This document shows positions 25,004 to 36,672 of a stretch of DNA of 64,000 nucleotides, in pieces. The notes beneath the pieces were generated by a model, which saw nothing but the letters and a program-made list of their open reading frames with translations, searched no databases and was not told the origin of the DNA. A program made the position numbers and the translations under genes. The stretch is from Paratinospora sagittata (lineage: Eukaryota > Streptophyta > Magnoliopsida > Ranunculales > Menispermaceae), in NCBI GenBank assembly GCA_035771175.1, contig CM069603.1, positions 28,798,308 to 28,862,307 of the forward strand, read 5' to 3'. The stretch's first letter is position 1, and every line of letters starts with the position of its first letter.

Positions 25004-25420
25004 ATATGAAAAAATGAAGATATATGGTATCTAGACAACGGCTGCTCAAGGCGTATGATTGGAGATAAATCTAAATTTTTAAGCCTTGAAAAGAAGAAAT
25101 GAGGAAAGGTCACTTTCGGATATGACAGCAAAAGTGACATTGAAGGCATCAGAACTATTGGTAACGATTTTCTATCAATATCTTATGTAGTTTATGTTAA
25201 AGGGATAAAACATAATCTATTGAGCATAAGTCAATTATGTGACAAGGGTTATGAGATTTCATTTGAAGCAAATAGGTACACTGTCAAGCATGCTGATAAA
25301 ATTGTTGCATTTATTGCATTTAGAATTAAAAATGTGTCTTGCACAAACTTTAATGACATGAAGAAACAAAATGTAACATGTTTAAGTGCTATCCCTTGTA
25401 ATGATGCATGGCTATGACAA
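25004..25420 (+). pseudogene. Aspartic protease and pre-integrase region, element A
   Basis: Begins with the copia protease site WYLDNGCSRRMIGD at 25025, where the family has D-S-G-C. Ser to Asn at that place would likely impair cleavage. It continues with HNLLSISQLCDKGYEISF, the conserved block before integrase. A stop (TGA, likely from TGG) lies in the KKKRGKV region near 25100, and TGA for the W-L-W-H block at 25416. Confidence 0.86.
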
Positions 25421-26200
25421 AAGAGATTAGCTCATGTTAATATGGATAACATATCTAGAATTGTCAAACATGATCTAGCGAAGGGTATTCTGAAAGGAAC
25501 TTACTCAAATGACAAGGTATGTGAACCATGTAAACTTGGTAAGCAGACCCGATCATCATTTAAGAGCAAAAGGCATCAATCAACCTCTAGAGCTCTCGAA
25601 TTGATTCACATAGATCTTTTCGGACCAACCAAAACTCAAAGCTTAGGTGGTAAATGATATGTGTTTGTGACTGTTGATGACTTTACTCGATTCACGTGGG
25701 TATTTTTATTAGCTCATAAATCTAATGCATGTGAAACATTTCTAAGATTCAGTAAAAGAGTCAAAAATGAAAAGGGTTACAAAATCAACATAATTAGGAG
25801 TGATAGAGGTGGTGAATTTGTCAATAAAAATCCTGAAGAATTTTGTAACAATCAAAGTTATACTCACCATCTATCAGCCCCTTGGACACCACAACAAAAT
25901 GGTGTAGTTGAGAGAAAGAATAGAACTATGCAGGAGATGTGTAGAACAATGCTTAATGAGTATAACACTACAAATCATTTTTGGGGTGAAGCTATTAACA
26001 CTGCCTGTTATTTGATGAACTGAGTTCTAATCAGAAGAGATTTGAATAAAACTCCATATGAACTATGGAATGGTAGAGCACCCAATATTAGTTACTTCCC
26101 AGTATTCGGATGCAAATGTTTCATTCTTAATGATAAAGATAATCTAGATAAGTTTGAACCTAAATCTGACATATATCTTCTTAGGATATTCTTCTCATAG
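25421..26200 (+). pseudogene. Integrase, element A
   Basis: The zinc-binding part includes LAHVNMDNISRIVK and CEPCKLGKQTRSSF. The catalytic triad is recognisable: Asp in HIDLFGPTKTQSLGGK near 25610, Asp in RSDRGGEF near 25800, Glu in QNGVVERKNRTMQEM near 25910. It continues with WGEAINTACYLMN and PYELWNGRAPNISYF. A TGA stop lies at 25655 and another at 26020. Integrase precedes RT, as in Ty1/copia. Confidence 0.9.
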
Positions 26201-27392
26201 TATAGCCTACAAAGTGTTCAGGATATCTAATCAAACTGTAGAAGAATCTATTCACGTAAATTTTGATGAAAATGAAAATAAGAAAAGTCTTGAGGAAGAA
26301 TTTAAACAATTGAATTTTGGTGATGATGAACGCAAGACAACCAAGACTATAGATCTTGAATCTGAACCATCTTTAGAATCCTCTAAAAACTCTAGACTGC
26401 TTCAAGGTCTTGCCCAAGATCAAAATTTAGAATATCCACGAAAGGGTGTATCCACTAGAGCTTCCATTCAAAAATATCAGGAGCTTGTTTTTTTTGTATC
26501 ATAATTTGAACCAATTAAAGTGGAAGAGGCACTAAAAGATGAAAACTGGATTCTTGCTATGCAAGAAGAGCTAGGACACTTTGTGCGAAACAAAGTATGG
26601 GAATTAGTTTCTAGACCTTTTCATCAATTTGTTATTTGAACCAAATGGATCTTTAGAAACAAAAAGAATGAACAAGGTATCATTGTCCGCAATAAGGCTA
26701 GATTGGTTGCATAAGGGTACAACTAAGAAGAAGGCATAGACTTCAAAGAAGCCTTTGCCCCGGTACCAAGATTAGAGGCAATAAGGATGCTACTTGCCTA
26801 CGCTTGTTACAAGGATTTTCCCTTATACCAAATGGATGTAAAGAGTGCTTTTCTAAATGGATACATCAACGAAGAGGTATATGTGGAACAACCTCCAGGG
26901 TTTGAGGATGCTCAAGACCCGGAATATGTGTTCAAACTCCACAAAACCTTATATGGATTAAGAAAAACTCCAAGAGCTTGGTATGATCGGCTGAGTTCAT
27001 TTCTTTTAGATCATAAGTTTCATAAAGGAAAACTTAATCCAAGTTTGTTTATCAAACACCATAATGAAAATATGCTTATTGTTCAAATATATGTGGATGA
27101 TATCATTTTTGGTGCACCAAACAAAGAATTGTGTGATGAGTTTTCTAAATTAATGCAAAATGAATTTGAAATGAGTATGATGGAAGAACTTACATACTTT
27201 CTTGGCTTACAAATTAAGCAAATGTCAAAAGGCACCTTCATAAGCCAATCAAAGTATGCTAAGGAAATGGTTAAAAAGTTTCCAATGCACAATTTGAAAT
27301 CGATTGATACTCCCTGTACCTCTGCAATCAAATTAGATAAGGATGAAAAAGGTAAATCAATTGATTCAAAACTTTATAAAAGTATGATTTGA
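26201..27392 (+). pseudogene. Integrase tail and reverse transcriptase, element A
   Basis: The linker 26201-26500 is acidic and poorly conserved. RT begins near 26515 (EEALKDENWILAMQEEL) with stops near 26636, 26711 and 26728. The open part from 26787 has [31 protein letters not shown] and the catalytic YVDD ([11 protein letters not shown]) near 27090, then [21 protein letters not shown] stop at 27390 replaces Gly of the usual SMIGSLLYL block. RT would make cDNA in the particle. Confidence 0.92.
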
Positions 27393-28040
27393 AGTTTGTT
27401 GTACTTAACTGCAAGTCCACTTGACATTATGTTCAGTGTCTGCCTTTGTGCAAGATTTCAATCAAAACCAAAAGAATCTTATCTAAAGTGTGTTAAACGA
27501 ATATTCAGATACATAAATGGCACAACACACTTAGGAGTCTGCTATTCCAAAGGTACTGCATTTGATCTCAGAAGTTATGTAGACTCCGACTATGCCGGCA
27601 ATCTCACTGACAGGAAAAGTACCTCCAAATTTTTTCACTTTCTTGGAAATTATTTGATTTGTTGGTTTTGCAAGAAACAACACTCTGTGGCACTATCCAC
27701 AGCTAAAGTAGAATATGTTGCAGCTGGAAGTTGTTGTTCTCAGGTTCTTTACATGAAACAACAACTTCAGGATTATCAAATATTTATTCAATGTGCTAAG
27801 ATTTTGTGTGATAATACTAGAGCTATTAACATTTCTAAAATTCCTGTATTTCACTCATGAACTAAGCATATTCAAATAAGACATCACTTTTTACAAGATC
27901 ATGTGCAAAATGGAGAAGTCATATTATCTCACGTTGGAACCGAAAAACAACTGATTGACATATTTACTAAAGCCTTACCAAAAGACCAGTTTGTTCACAT
28001 TAGAAGAGAACTTGGCATGTTCTTTGAGACTGATTTGTGA
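27393..28040 (+). pseudogene. RNase H, element A
   Basis: Continues in the RT frame after the stop. It has the copia RNase H motifs SYVDSDYAGNLTDRKSTS near 27570, QHSVALSTAKVEYVAAG near 27690, and the C-terminal KHIQIRHHFLQDHV and LIDIFTKALPKDQF blocks. A stop near 27858 (likely CGA to TGA) interrupts it. The ORF ends at 28040. Nothing like an envelope gene follows. Confidence 0.9.
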
Positions 28041-28319
28041 TGCTTACCTTTATATGGGGGGAGACATATTTCATGATATTTTACTCTTTTTGATATTTCA
28101 AAAGGGGGAGAAGTAATATCATTGAAACATCATACATTCAGAGGGAGTTTAACACTAAAGGGGTGTCTCAATGACGTTTTACGTACATTCCTTGGAATTA
28201 CACTCATATCATATGATACAAGGAACATTAGTACTGCATATCACGCATATACACATCATTTTATTAGCCTGCTTCAAAGCCTATAGTAATGTGTTTGAAA
28301 TCATAAAAAAGGGGGAGAT
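28041..28319 (+). promoter_or_regulatory. Polypurine tracts and 3' spacer of element A
   Basis: Three purine tracts: ATGGGGGGAGA at about 28054-28064, AAAAGGGGGAGAAG at about 28100-28113, and AAAAAAGGGGGAGA at 28305-28318 directly before the 3' LTR. Repeated polypurine tracts upstream of the 3' LTR are reported for sireviruses (established knowledge). The last one primes plus-strand DNA synthesis; the role of the others is unclear. A 64-codon ORF here has no recognisable content. Confidence 0.7.
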
Positions 28320-30368
28320 TGTTGAACCAATTATCCTCATGTACCTTACGAGAATATATCCCTAATATGAAAGATATTTTGATGATTACAAACCACATTT
28401 TGTTTATGATATTACTGCACATATGGCATAACTAATCTTACTTGAAGGTTTCAAAGAATCAATGATGCATGGCGAACATATTAAAGATCTTCTTGAAGAC
28501 CATGATAATTTGAAGATGTTCGGTTGTATGATTAGATTATGATAGGTTGTAGGACCTTCTATGTCATAAGATTCAACGATATGTATGTCTGCATGTTTCT
28601 AATAGATCATTTGCATATTCAACTTAATTCGGTTACATTATGTTTTATTGAGCTTTAATCGAGAAATCAAAAACCATTTTTATCAAGTCTTTCAAGACAC
28701 TAATGGTTTAACAGCGCCCTCCTGGAATTCATGAATCAGGAGGCTAATAAAATATTAGGACGCTCAAGGTTTAATTGAGTTGATTAATAAGGACGCTTAC
28801 TTGTAAGTAGCGACCTTTCTTTTATCAACCTTTGAGAATGTCAGGACGCTGACTTAGTTTATGCTCGCTGGAAGTTCTTTTTGTTTTTAAGTGATTTTTA
28901 TATTTAAGGACACTAATAGTTATAAGTTGAATAAACTATCTGGACGCTACTTGTGTAGGAGGGCCCTCATCTTTAGAATCAACTTAAAAACCCTTAGGAT
29001 GCTTACCGCCCTTCAACGTACTCAACGTTGTTTTAAAACTATTTTTAAATTCCAAGACGCTAACTCTTGAGTAGCACTCTCGTGTGTTCGATGTTTTTAA
29101 AACAAAGCAGGACGCTAACTGCGAAGTAGTGCCCTCATGTTTTGAGTCGTTTAAATCGTCAAAGTAAGTCAGGACGCTCACGACTTAGTAGCACCCTCAC
29201 TTCAATGTTCAGCAGGACGCTTATGCTACATGAGCACCCTCAAGGAACAAAACTACAAAAGTTGATATTATGCGCAAGGAGGCAATTCAACAAATGTTAC
29301 TATTCTGACAAAAACACAATTTTTGTTACTTTCTTCAGAACCACACGAATACTTTTCAGAATTGTACAACTTTTTCAAAACTTTTTGAACGTTCTAAAAG
29401 CATGTCAGAACATTTTATTTTCTTGAGAGGATCAGATGATTCATGTGCTATCGCCGTAACTTGCATTGAGCTGAATCTATCCATTTCGGGAAAGAAAGTA
29501 TACGTTGTATTTGAAATAACCTAGAGCGCCAAAATTATCAAGTCCATTGCGCTTCTGTTATTCTTATATATACATGTTGCCTTAGAGCAGAAAAACAACT
29601 AATGATATACGAAAACTGATATTCATTCAAAGCGTATTAACAATTTTTACTTCTGCCAAAACACTTTTTGAAAGTTAATCTTCTTTCACTTGTACTTGAT
29701 CTTACGATCTTTTGGAAAAAAACTTCAAGTCTTCTGGATTGATTGAACTTTATCTTCATTATTTTGACAATCCATTGAAGAGGAGAAAAGCTCTTTGAAC
29801 CTGTTTTCAGCAAAAACTTTATCATACATATTTTGCTAAATCTGTGATCACAGAAGGTTCAATTCAAAGCTTTGTAAGTATCACTTTGATTTTAAGTAAA
29901 GGGAATCATATCTCATCTTGTATTAAATTTGCAGGTTAGTCACTGGACAAGAGAAAGTGTTGCCCGAAGTTGTAAGGGTCATCTTACACTCGAAAGTTGA
30001 GAAAAGATCTTCTCACATCCATAAGTTGAGAAATGGTAGTTCTCACACCCGTAAGTTGAGAAAGTGTACTGGTTAGATCTTCACCTGTAAGAAGGTCCAT
30101 AGTGGAGTTTGAACAAATCCTAACTGAGGAGCTTAGGTAGTGGATGTACGCGCAGCCGAACCACTAACTGAGGAGCTTAGGTAGTGGAGTTTGAACAAAT
30201 CCTAACTGAGGAGCTTATGGAGTTTGCTTGCATTGTCTTATTTACATTTTTTTTATTTGATTGCTATACTTGGTTTAATTTGTTTTCATTATTCCGCACA
30301 TTTGTAAGAAAGGTTAAAATCTGCTAAGTGTCCAATTCACCCCCCTCTTTGACATATTTGGGACAACA
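28320..30368 (+). repeat. 3' LTR of element A
   Basis: 2,049 bp, TGTTGAACCAATTATCC to GGGACAACA. It matches the split 5' LTR. It contains the dyad motif array (28705-29250), the TATA box at 29565-29573 and U5 repeats of tctcacacccgtaagttgag at about 29985-30075. Near its right end the phrase taactgaggagcttaggtag is repeated three times (30120-30215), which the 5' LTR does not have. Confidence 0.93.
28705..29250 (+). repeat. Dyad motif array in the A 3' LTR
   Basis: About eight to ten GGACGCT / AGC(G/A)CCCTC pairs at 60-75 bp spacing. The clearest lie at about 28790-28812, 29108-29132, 29170-29194 and 29213-29237. Some halves are mutated. It lies between the LTR start and the TATA box. Confidence 0.82.
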
Positions 30369-31069
30369 CAAGCCCTAGCCATCTTGCTTTAGTTCTCCAC
30401 CTTCTCTTCCTTTGAAAACCCTAAAAAATGGTTTTTATAGAGCCACAAGTCCATATAAAGTCGCAATAAGAAACTCCAAGTCGAACTAGGAAAGTTCACA
30501 ACAAAATTAAAAGGTTTCTAATTATGTTGCACCTCCGCTTTCTTCCTTTTCATTTTTCCACTTTTTCTCCACTCATATCCCCTTCAAAACCCTCTGAACA
30601 TGTAGTATTTCAAATAAGGAAGAAGTTGAAAAAAACCACATCCAATTCAGAGCTAAATTGAGAAAGTTATGGCCAAAACCCCAAAGTCACGAAAAAATGA
30701 AAAGTCCTGGGGCCGCGGCGCCTAGTTACGGGTTTTTGCACACTTTTCTTCCTCTTTTCTTATGGACTTAGCTATTTTATCATCTTCTTTGACTTGCATT
30801 CCAACTTGTTGTAACTTGTTTCCATCATTCAAATTCATGTTCAACACATCTAAACACCTACAAAACAAATCAAAACCAATAAGTAAAACACTTATATGAT
30901 CAACTAAACCAACTTATAAAATTAAACACAAAAATAAGGCATAAAACACCAAAAGTGACTTAAACTATCAAATAACCAAATTATGATAAACTAACCTAAT
31001 ATATGAACCAAACACTCTAAAACTCACCTAAAACATGCTCCAAAACATATACTAAATACCTACTTATCA
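30369..31069 (-). repeat. 5' LTR of element O, right segment
   Basis: Homologous to about 1215-1937 of the O 3' LTR: it includes gagccacaagtccata, the aaggtttctaattatg stretch and the end ctaaatacctacttatca. It is followed by the target repeat ctttc at 31070-31074. Confidence 0.9.
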
Positions 31070-31074
31070 CTTTC

Positions 31075-31577
31075 ACCAAGGTCCTTGATTTCATTTATGA
31101 TCTTTGTAAATCTGGTGATTGCTTCAGAGATCTCTTCGTCTTCCTATACTTTGAAGGTTTCGTATACCTCTTCAAGCATATGTAATTTTGATTCTTTCAG
31201 TTGTTTGGTACCCTCATGATTAATTTCTAGCTTGTCCCAAATTTCTTTGGCTGTAGTGCTTGCACTTACTTGGTTGAATTCATTGATTGACAAGCTACAA
31301 AACAGGATGTTTATAGCTTGGTCATTTAGTTGCTCCCCTTTTTTTTTTCATAAGGCAGCCATTCTTGTCTTGCCTTCATCATGGTTTCACCATCCTTGAT
31401 CCTGGTAGGTGGTTGATACTCGTTTATTATGATGTCCCACATTTCCACGTCTTGTGTTCTAGTATAGAAACGTATCCATGTTTTCTAGCAGAGATAATTA
31501 TCTTTTTCAAATAGTGGTGGTCGGTGGGTGGATGACCCTTCCTTGAAGACTCTTCTAACAATGCCAATTCCTACCAT
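31075..31577 (-). pseudogene. Copia gag, N-terminal part, element H
   Basis: The minus-strand gag starts at the ATG at 31577. It has a motif equivalent to the A gag start (RPPLFEKDNYLC) and a stop in the same early place as in A and G, where a Trp is expected. It continues through a QDVEMWDIIINEYQPP block to the ITRFTKIINEIKDLGE block at 31145-31080. It then meets the O insertion; the rest is at 383-1. The frame is broken near 31340. The sequence at 31605-31634 gives a normal primer-binding site, so the start is right. Confidence 0.82.
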
Positions 31578-31615
31578 GATCTCAAAAGGATTGTTAGAAG
31601 CTTGTGAGTGAAAAA

Positions 31616-31630
31616 CCCGCTCTGATACCA
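31616..31630 (-). promoter_or_regulatory. Primer-binding site of element H
   Basis: Minus strand TGGTATCAGAGCGGG, two bases inside the LTR end. It matches the initiator tRNA-Met complement with no change in the first 12 bases. Confidence 0.85.
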
Positions 31631-31632
31631 CT

Positions 31633-32504
31633 TGATAGGCACCCAAGGGGGGGTTGAATTGGGGGTTGCAGATTTTTCGGACCATTCTTCAAATAGTTAG
31701 TGAACAATAATAGTAAAATATGCAGAAATATAAGAAAAATAGTAAATGAGACAATGCACATGAATTTAGGGTGGTTTGGCTTCCCAACAAGCCTACCTCC
31801 ACTACCCTATCTCCCCTATCAGGATTTCCTAACACTTTACTAAACTGATCCTACTTCACGGGTGAGGACTAAATCGGTTACAAACACTGATTCCTAGTTA
31901 GAGAATATTTCCAACTAGCACAATCGCTAGCAATCAATATGACATCAATAATTGAAAAGAAATTTTCTCAACGTGGGAACAAATTCCAAACAGAAAAATT
32001 ACAACCTTGTAAATGATCTTTTCAAGATTTCTCAACCACAACGATTTCAGAACATATGCACAACAATAAATTAGATATTGAAAAGATATTACCTCAAATC
32101 GATCTAAGAATTAGATATGTAATAAACCTCATGATTGTGAACAAATTTTGCAACGGATGAATGATCAAAAACTCAATATATGACCATGAAAATTCTAGCT
32201 CTCCAATGACGACTATCTTCTTTAAGTTTAGTTGCAGAAAAAAGTAGTTGGAGAGAAAGATAATAAAAGTTCTTGTCATTAGAATAGGGTTTAATTATCG
32301 TTTATATAGAAAACCAAGTTCAAAAATCCTAAACCAATCATCAATGGACAAGATTAAAAGATTTAAACTTGTATTAACGTAAATCAACGACCCACAATGA
32401 ATGCTCAAGATTAAAAGTCAAATTTTCACAAAAAACAAAATTTGTTGGTGGAGTGTGTTCTGCGAAAAATCAGATTTTCAAGTTCACCTACTAGAACGCG
32501 TTTA
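31633..32504 (-). repeat. 5' LTR of element H, left segment
   Basis: Starts TGATAGGCACCCAAGGGGGG on the plus strand (the element-strand end is CTATCA). It includes the U5 region with cactaccctatctcccct. It ends at P's left target repeat gttta (32500-32504), inside the palindrome AACGCGTT at 32495-32502. It resumes at 39799. Confidence 0.8.
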
Positions 32505-33989
32505 TGATGAGTTGAGTTTTATACATAGTATTATGTAGGAATTTTATTAGATTTGTAGATTTATTTTACTAATTTCTAGGTGTTTTGGCTTAATTTGCAT
32601 ATATAGTGTTTTAGGTGCATCTTAGCTTTTTTGTGTGTTTTAGAGGTTAATTTTAGTTGTTTCATGAATAGAATACTTAAGGTTTGTTTAGAAAAATAAA
32701 TATGATTATTAGGAATTTTTCCAAAAGTTCTTAGTAGCATTTGCAAAATAGCATGTTCATTTTCTATCATAGTTTCATCTTAATTGTTAATATTTTGTTA
32801 GTTGGTTGATTTACTTACTTATGGTTGTTTTGTTTTGTAGGTAATAAAAACTTGAAAGTGTGGTGAATCGAGGCCCAAATGATGGTGAAAAGTGACCAAG
32901 ATCATGTGTGAAAAGTGTACAAGAAAGTGCGAAAGAATGGAGAAAAGCGGGGAGAAAAATGGCTAAGGACGTGCACTTGTGTCGTTCGGGGTGCCGCCTA
33001 GAACACTGAAAATCAATAGAAAAATTCATGCAGCAGCGCTACCGCGAAAATTTGGTTTTTTTTGGCTTTGTGTTTGGGCAATTTTGGCAAATTCAAGTGG
33101 AAAGCGAAATAAGGCATATTATATATCAAAAGAAAGAGTTTTTCATGAGGAATGAATTGGAGAAGTAGAGAAGACAGCTAGGTTTCTGGTAAAATGGAGA
33201 TTGGCTTCGGAAGCGAAGAGGATCGAAGATTTACAGTATTTCTAGCACATTTTTTAGAGGATTTCAATGTTTTCTATCTTGTTTTGTATTTTCTTCTTCA
33301 ACACTATGAACTAAACTCTAATTCTAGAGAGGAGATGGATCCTAACTTGAATATTATGGTTTAATTTTAGATTTAGTTTATTATCAATGAATTTTTTATA
33401 GTTTATTCATGATTTCATATACTTAATGCTTCAGTTTCTTGCTCACAAATCAAATGAAGTTAGACTTGGACAGCGACACTCGAGAGAGGGTTTTCTAGGT
33501 TGGATAAGGGGGATGATGACATGAAATTATTGTAGAATCGAGAGGTTTATAAAGTTTCATGAAGTTGTAGGAAAATCACAGAGTTTAATGGGTTGTTTAG
33601 AATTTAGGTTTTATCAAGAGATCGAAACTTATTTTTGACAATACGTTCTAATTTAGGACTCAAGAGACGGAATTAGAGACGTAAGGGTTTTGACATATAG
33701 ATTAGGAAATTGATTTGATAATAAGCATGTTTAAATTACATAATTGAAAGTTAGGTGAAATTGATTCTCTAGACATTTCTCATTTATTGATTTTTCTCAT
33801 AATTCGTTCATCTTAATTAGTTTTATTTGATTTTTAATTATTTGAAACTCTACAAATTGATCACTAGATAAAGTTAGAAATTAGTGAAAACTGTATTTGG
33901 TGAGGTTTGCAATCCCAGAGGATGACAACCCGATCTTCATCGGTTATTACTACTATTTGTCACCGTACACTTGCAGTTTTTAGTGAACA
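32505..33989 (+). repeat. 5' LTR of element P
   Basis: TGATGAGTTGAGTTTTATAC to TTTTTAGTGAACA. It pairs with 38294-39798, with the strongest match over the first 550 bp. The part near 33400-33900 is more diverged between the two. Confidence 0.88.
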
Positions 33990-33993
33990 AGTT

Positions 33994-34013
33994 TTTTGCT
34001 CCGTTGTCGAGGA
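33994..34013 (+). promoter_or_regulatory. Degraded primer-binding site of element P
   Basis: ttttgctccgttgtcgagga, four bases inside the LTR end. It is a mutated form of the Athila-type TGGCGCCGTTGCCGGGGA. Confidence 0.6.
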
Positions 34014-34129
34014 TTGTTTTATTTTAGTTTCATCAATATCGTTAGTAATTGATTTTGATTTTTAATCTAGTATTTGTTTTTTCTGAATTTGTTTCTTTGT
34101 TTTTTTCTTTGAAGGATTGATTAAAGAAT

Positions 34130-35440
34130 ATGCAACGTTCCAGAAGTGTTGAATTAGTACCATTGAATCTTGAGATTGAGCGCACTTTGGGACAGAGGTG
34201 AAGAGAAAGAAAGTGGAGCAAGAGGCAACTAAGCCTGAAAATAATCAATGTCGTCTTTAGGACTACTTCAAGTTCGTCATCACTGATAATTACTTCGGGA
34301 TAGTGAGAGCATCCATTGCTGCAAATAACTTTGAGTTGAAGCCGACGTTAATCACAATGGTTCAACAATATCAGTATGGGGGCTCTTCAATAGAAGATCC
34401 GATGACCCATATACAGTCATTCTTGGAGAAGTGTCATACAGTCAAGTTCAGTGGCGTGGCTGAAGATGTGATTCGACTGAGATTGTTCCCACTTTCTTTG
34501 AGGGACGAGGCTAAGTCATGGTTGCAAGGTTTGCAACCAGGGAGTGTTGCCACTTGGGACTAATTGATACAAAAATTTCTTCAAAATTTTTTCCCATCGG
34601 CAAAGACAACTCAACTACGAGTAGAGATTGGTCAGTTCAAGCAATTGGAAAATGAGTCACTCTTTGAGGAGTGGGAACGGTTTAATGAATTGTTGAGGAA
34701 GTGTCCACAACATGGCTTTCAAGTGTGGATGCAACTTCAGAAATTTTATAATAGGATGGCAGTTGCCACATGTACTTTGGTAGATGCCGCAGCTGGTGGC
34801 ACTATAATGAGCAAGACGGTTGAGGGAGCTCTCAATTTATTGGAAGAGATGGCTTCCAAGACATATGAAACTCATAGTGAGTGATCTTTGGTGAGAAAAG
34901 TTGTTGGAGTGCTGGAGCTTGATCCGATGTCTGCAATTTTGGCATAGTTAGCCACATTGTCTAACCAAATAGCATCGATGCAAAGTGCACAACAACCATC
35001 CATTGAGAATGTAGCGGCAACAGGCATGGATATTTGGGTTGAGGAATCATTGAAGAGAATGCAAATTACTTGAATAATCGGGGATACAACTATAGGAGCA
35101 ATGCTCAAGTCCCAAACCAATATCACCCGAGGATAAGGAATCATGAAAATTTCTCATATTCCAATACTAAGAATGTTTTGAATCCTCTACCACCAGGTAT
35201 ATCTATGCCATCACAAGAGAAGAAACCTTCCTTGGAGGAGCTTTTAAGTGGGTATATAGCAAAATCTGAGGCGAAACAAGATAGGGTTGATTCAAGGGTA
35301 CATAGCTTGGAAGCTTCAATGAAGAATATGGAATTGCAAATTGGGTAACTTGCTTCAACCATAAGTGCCCAACAAAGAGGCTCCTTCCTAAGCAACACAA
35401 AGGTGAACCCAAATGAACAATGTATGGACATCAAACTGTA
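34130..35440 (+). pseudogene. Gag, element P (Athila type)
   Basis: The ATG at 34130 begins a short open stretch ending near 34170. The recognisable core starts near 34303: ANNFELKPTLITMVQQYQYG, MTHIQSFLEKCHTV, IRLRLFPLSLRD, then after a stop at 34561 QKFLQNFFPSAKTTQLRVEI, LLRKCPQHGFQVWMQLQKFY. It continues through VDAAAGGTIM to about 34885. A second part (35070-35348) has NQYHPRIRNHENFSYS, KKPSLEELLSGYI and a coiled stretch. Stops at 34883, 34945 and 35347 and a frameshift near 35070 break it. No zinc knuckle was seen. Confidence 0.84.
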
Positions 35441-36641
35441 AAGTGGTAAATAATTTGAAAGCGGTTCTCCACTATTTATTCCTTCTTCATCATCTATGCC
35501 ATCATCATCATCATCATCACCTATGCAAGAAGAAGTACAAAAGGAGAAAAATTACTTGAATAACGGCAAAACAGTTGCCATTGAGAAAGAAAAAGAGGCG
35601 AAGAAGAATGACTATGTTTCGAGTCGAATCATTTTTCTAGACAACCCACCTATTTTTAAACCTGCCCTACCATTTCCCCAACATTTTGCAAAGAAGAAAT
35701 TGGATGATCAGTTTGAAAAATTCTTAGACATTTTCAAGAAAATTCACATCAACATACCTTTTGCAGATGCACTGGAGCAAATGCCTAATTATGCAAGATT
35801 CATGAAGGATGTGATGCTGAAAAAGAGAAAGTTAGAAGAAATTGAGACTGTCAAGCTCACAGAGGAATGCAGTGCCCTCATACAGAAGAAGCTGCCCCAG
35901 AAACTCAAGGATTTAGGGAGTTTTACTATCCCTTGTGTCATTGGCTCTTCTTCTTTTGATAATGTGTTATGTGATTTAGGCGCTAGCATTAACTTAATGC
36001 CTCAATACATTTTCAGGAAGCTTGGACTTGGTGAGGTGAAACCCACCACAATCTCATTGCAATTGGCGGACCGATCAATCACCTATCCTTGGGGGATTAT
36101 AAAAGATGTACTTGTGAAAGTGGACAAACTCGTCTTCCCGGTGGATTTTGTAGTGTTGGATATGGAATAGGAGGGAGATGTTCCTCTTAAACTTGGGAGA
36201 CCGTTCCTTGCCACTGGGCGAGCTTTAATAGACGTGGAGCTTGGTGACCTTACTTTGAGGGTGAACAAAGAAAAAGTGATGTTCAACATTTATAATACAC
36301 CCAAAGCTCCCGAAAAGAAGAATAGTTGCCATTGGATAGATGTGAACGGAAGAAGTGAAGAGTGTTCTCTCAAGGCTTATGATAAGCCTACAAAGAAAGA
36401 TGCCTTGGAGAGCTATAAAGAGAATTTGGAGAGTTTAGATGAACAACCTCCCTTAGTGTGGACGGACCCCTATTGGCTACCACATGCAGAAGATGATCAA
36501 TTGCACCATCATTTAGGAGAGGTCAAGCATAAAAATGGCTATCTCCTTCTGGCCAAGAGGAAGCGGTTAAAGGAACACTTCAGCAGGGATCCAACAAATG
36601 TCAAGGCGTTCCTTATGAGCCACCTTGATGAGAAAAGATAA
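35441..36641 (+). pseudogene. Linker and retropepsin, element P
   Basis: The linker from 35496 is rich in Ser then Lys and Glu, with FPQHFAKKKLDDQFEKFL and INIPFADALEQMP. The protease begins near 35920 (GSFTIPCVIGSSSF), active site LCDLGASINLMP, then LADRSITYPWGIIKDVLV. A stop (TAG) lies at about 36168 after FVVLDME, and the frame goes on with GRPFLATGRALIDVELGDLT and a C-terminal acidic segment to the stop at 36641. RT should follow in Athila, but a hairpin and noncoding DNA follow instead. Confidence 0.86.
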
Positions 36642-36672
36642 AGTCAGGCAGACGACTCTAAAACAAGCGCTA

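Larger units (their letters stand above)
7720..30368 (+). mobile_element. Element A: full-length Ty1/copia sirevirus, containing element B
   Basis: A runs TGTTGAATC to GGGACAACA, with imperfect 5-bp flanks caaat (7715-7719) and caagc (30369-30373), inside the O 5' LTR. Without B (13.7 kb) it is about 9.0 kb, a normal size for a sirevirus. Order: 5' LTR, initiator-Met primer-binding site, gag with two zinc knuckles, protease, integrase, reverse transcriptase, RNase H, several polypurine tracts, 3' LTR. This gag-pr-int-rt-rh order defines Ty1/copia; the two-knuckle gag with coiled segment, long LTRs and repeated polypurine tracts point to the sirevirus group. There are many stops and frameshifts, so it is dead. 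No envelope-like gene follows RNase H. Confidence 0.92.
384..31069 (-). mobile_element. Element O: Athila-type Ty3/gypsy element holding nested insertions
   Basis: O is bounded by LTRs at 384-1937 and at 6887-7719 plus 30369-31069, with the perfect target duplication ctttc at 379-383 and 31070-31074. It reads on the minus strand: 5' LTR on the right, then a primer-binding site, gag, protease, a long noncoding 3' region and the 3' LTR. No reverse transcriptase, RNase H or integrase is present, so it is non-autonomous. Its 5' LTR was later split by element A (7720-30368), and its gag by the Tat-type solo LTR U (4851-5668). Without these inserts it is roughly 7.2 kb. Athila assignment rests on the gag and protease sequences and the Athila-like primer-binding site. 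Confidence 0.88.

Noticed and set aside
28171..28365. A small envelope-like gene after RNase H in A
   Set aside because: Only 64 codons, runs into the LTR, no hydrophobic or coiled pattern, overlaps the polypurine tracts.
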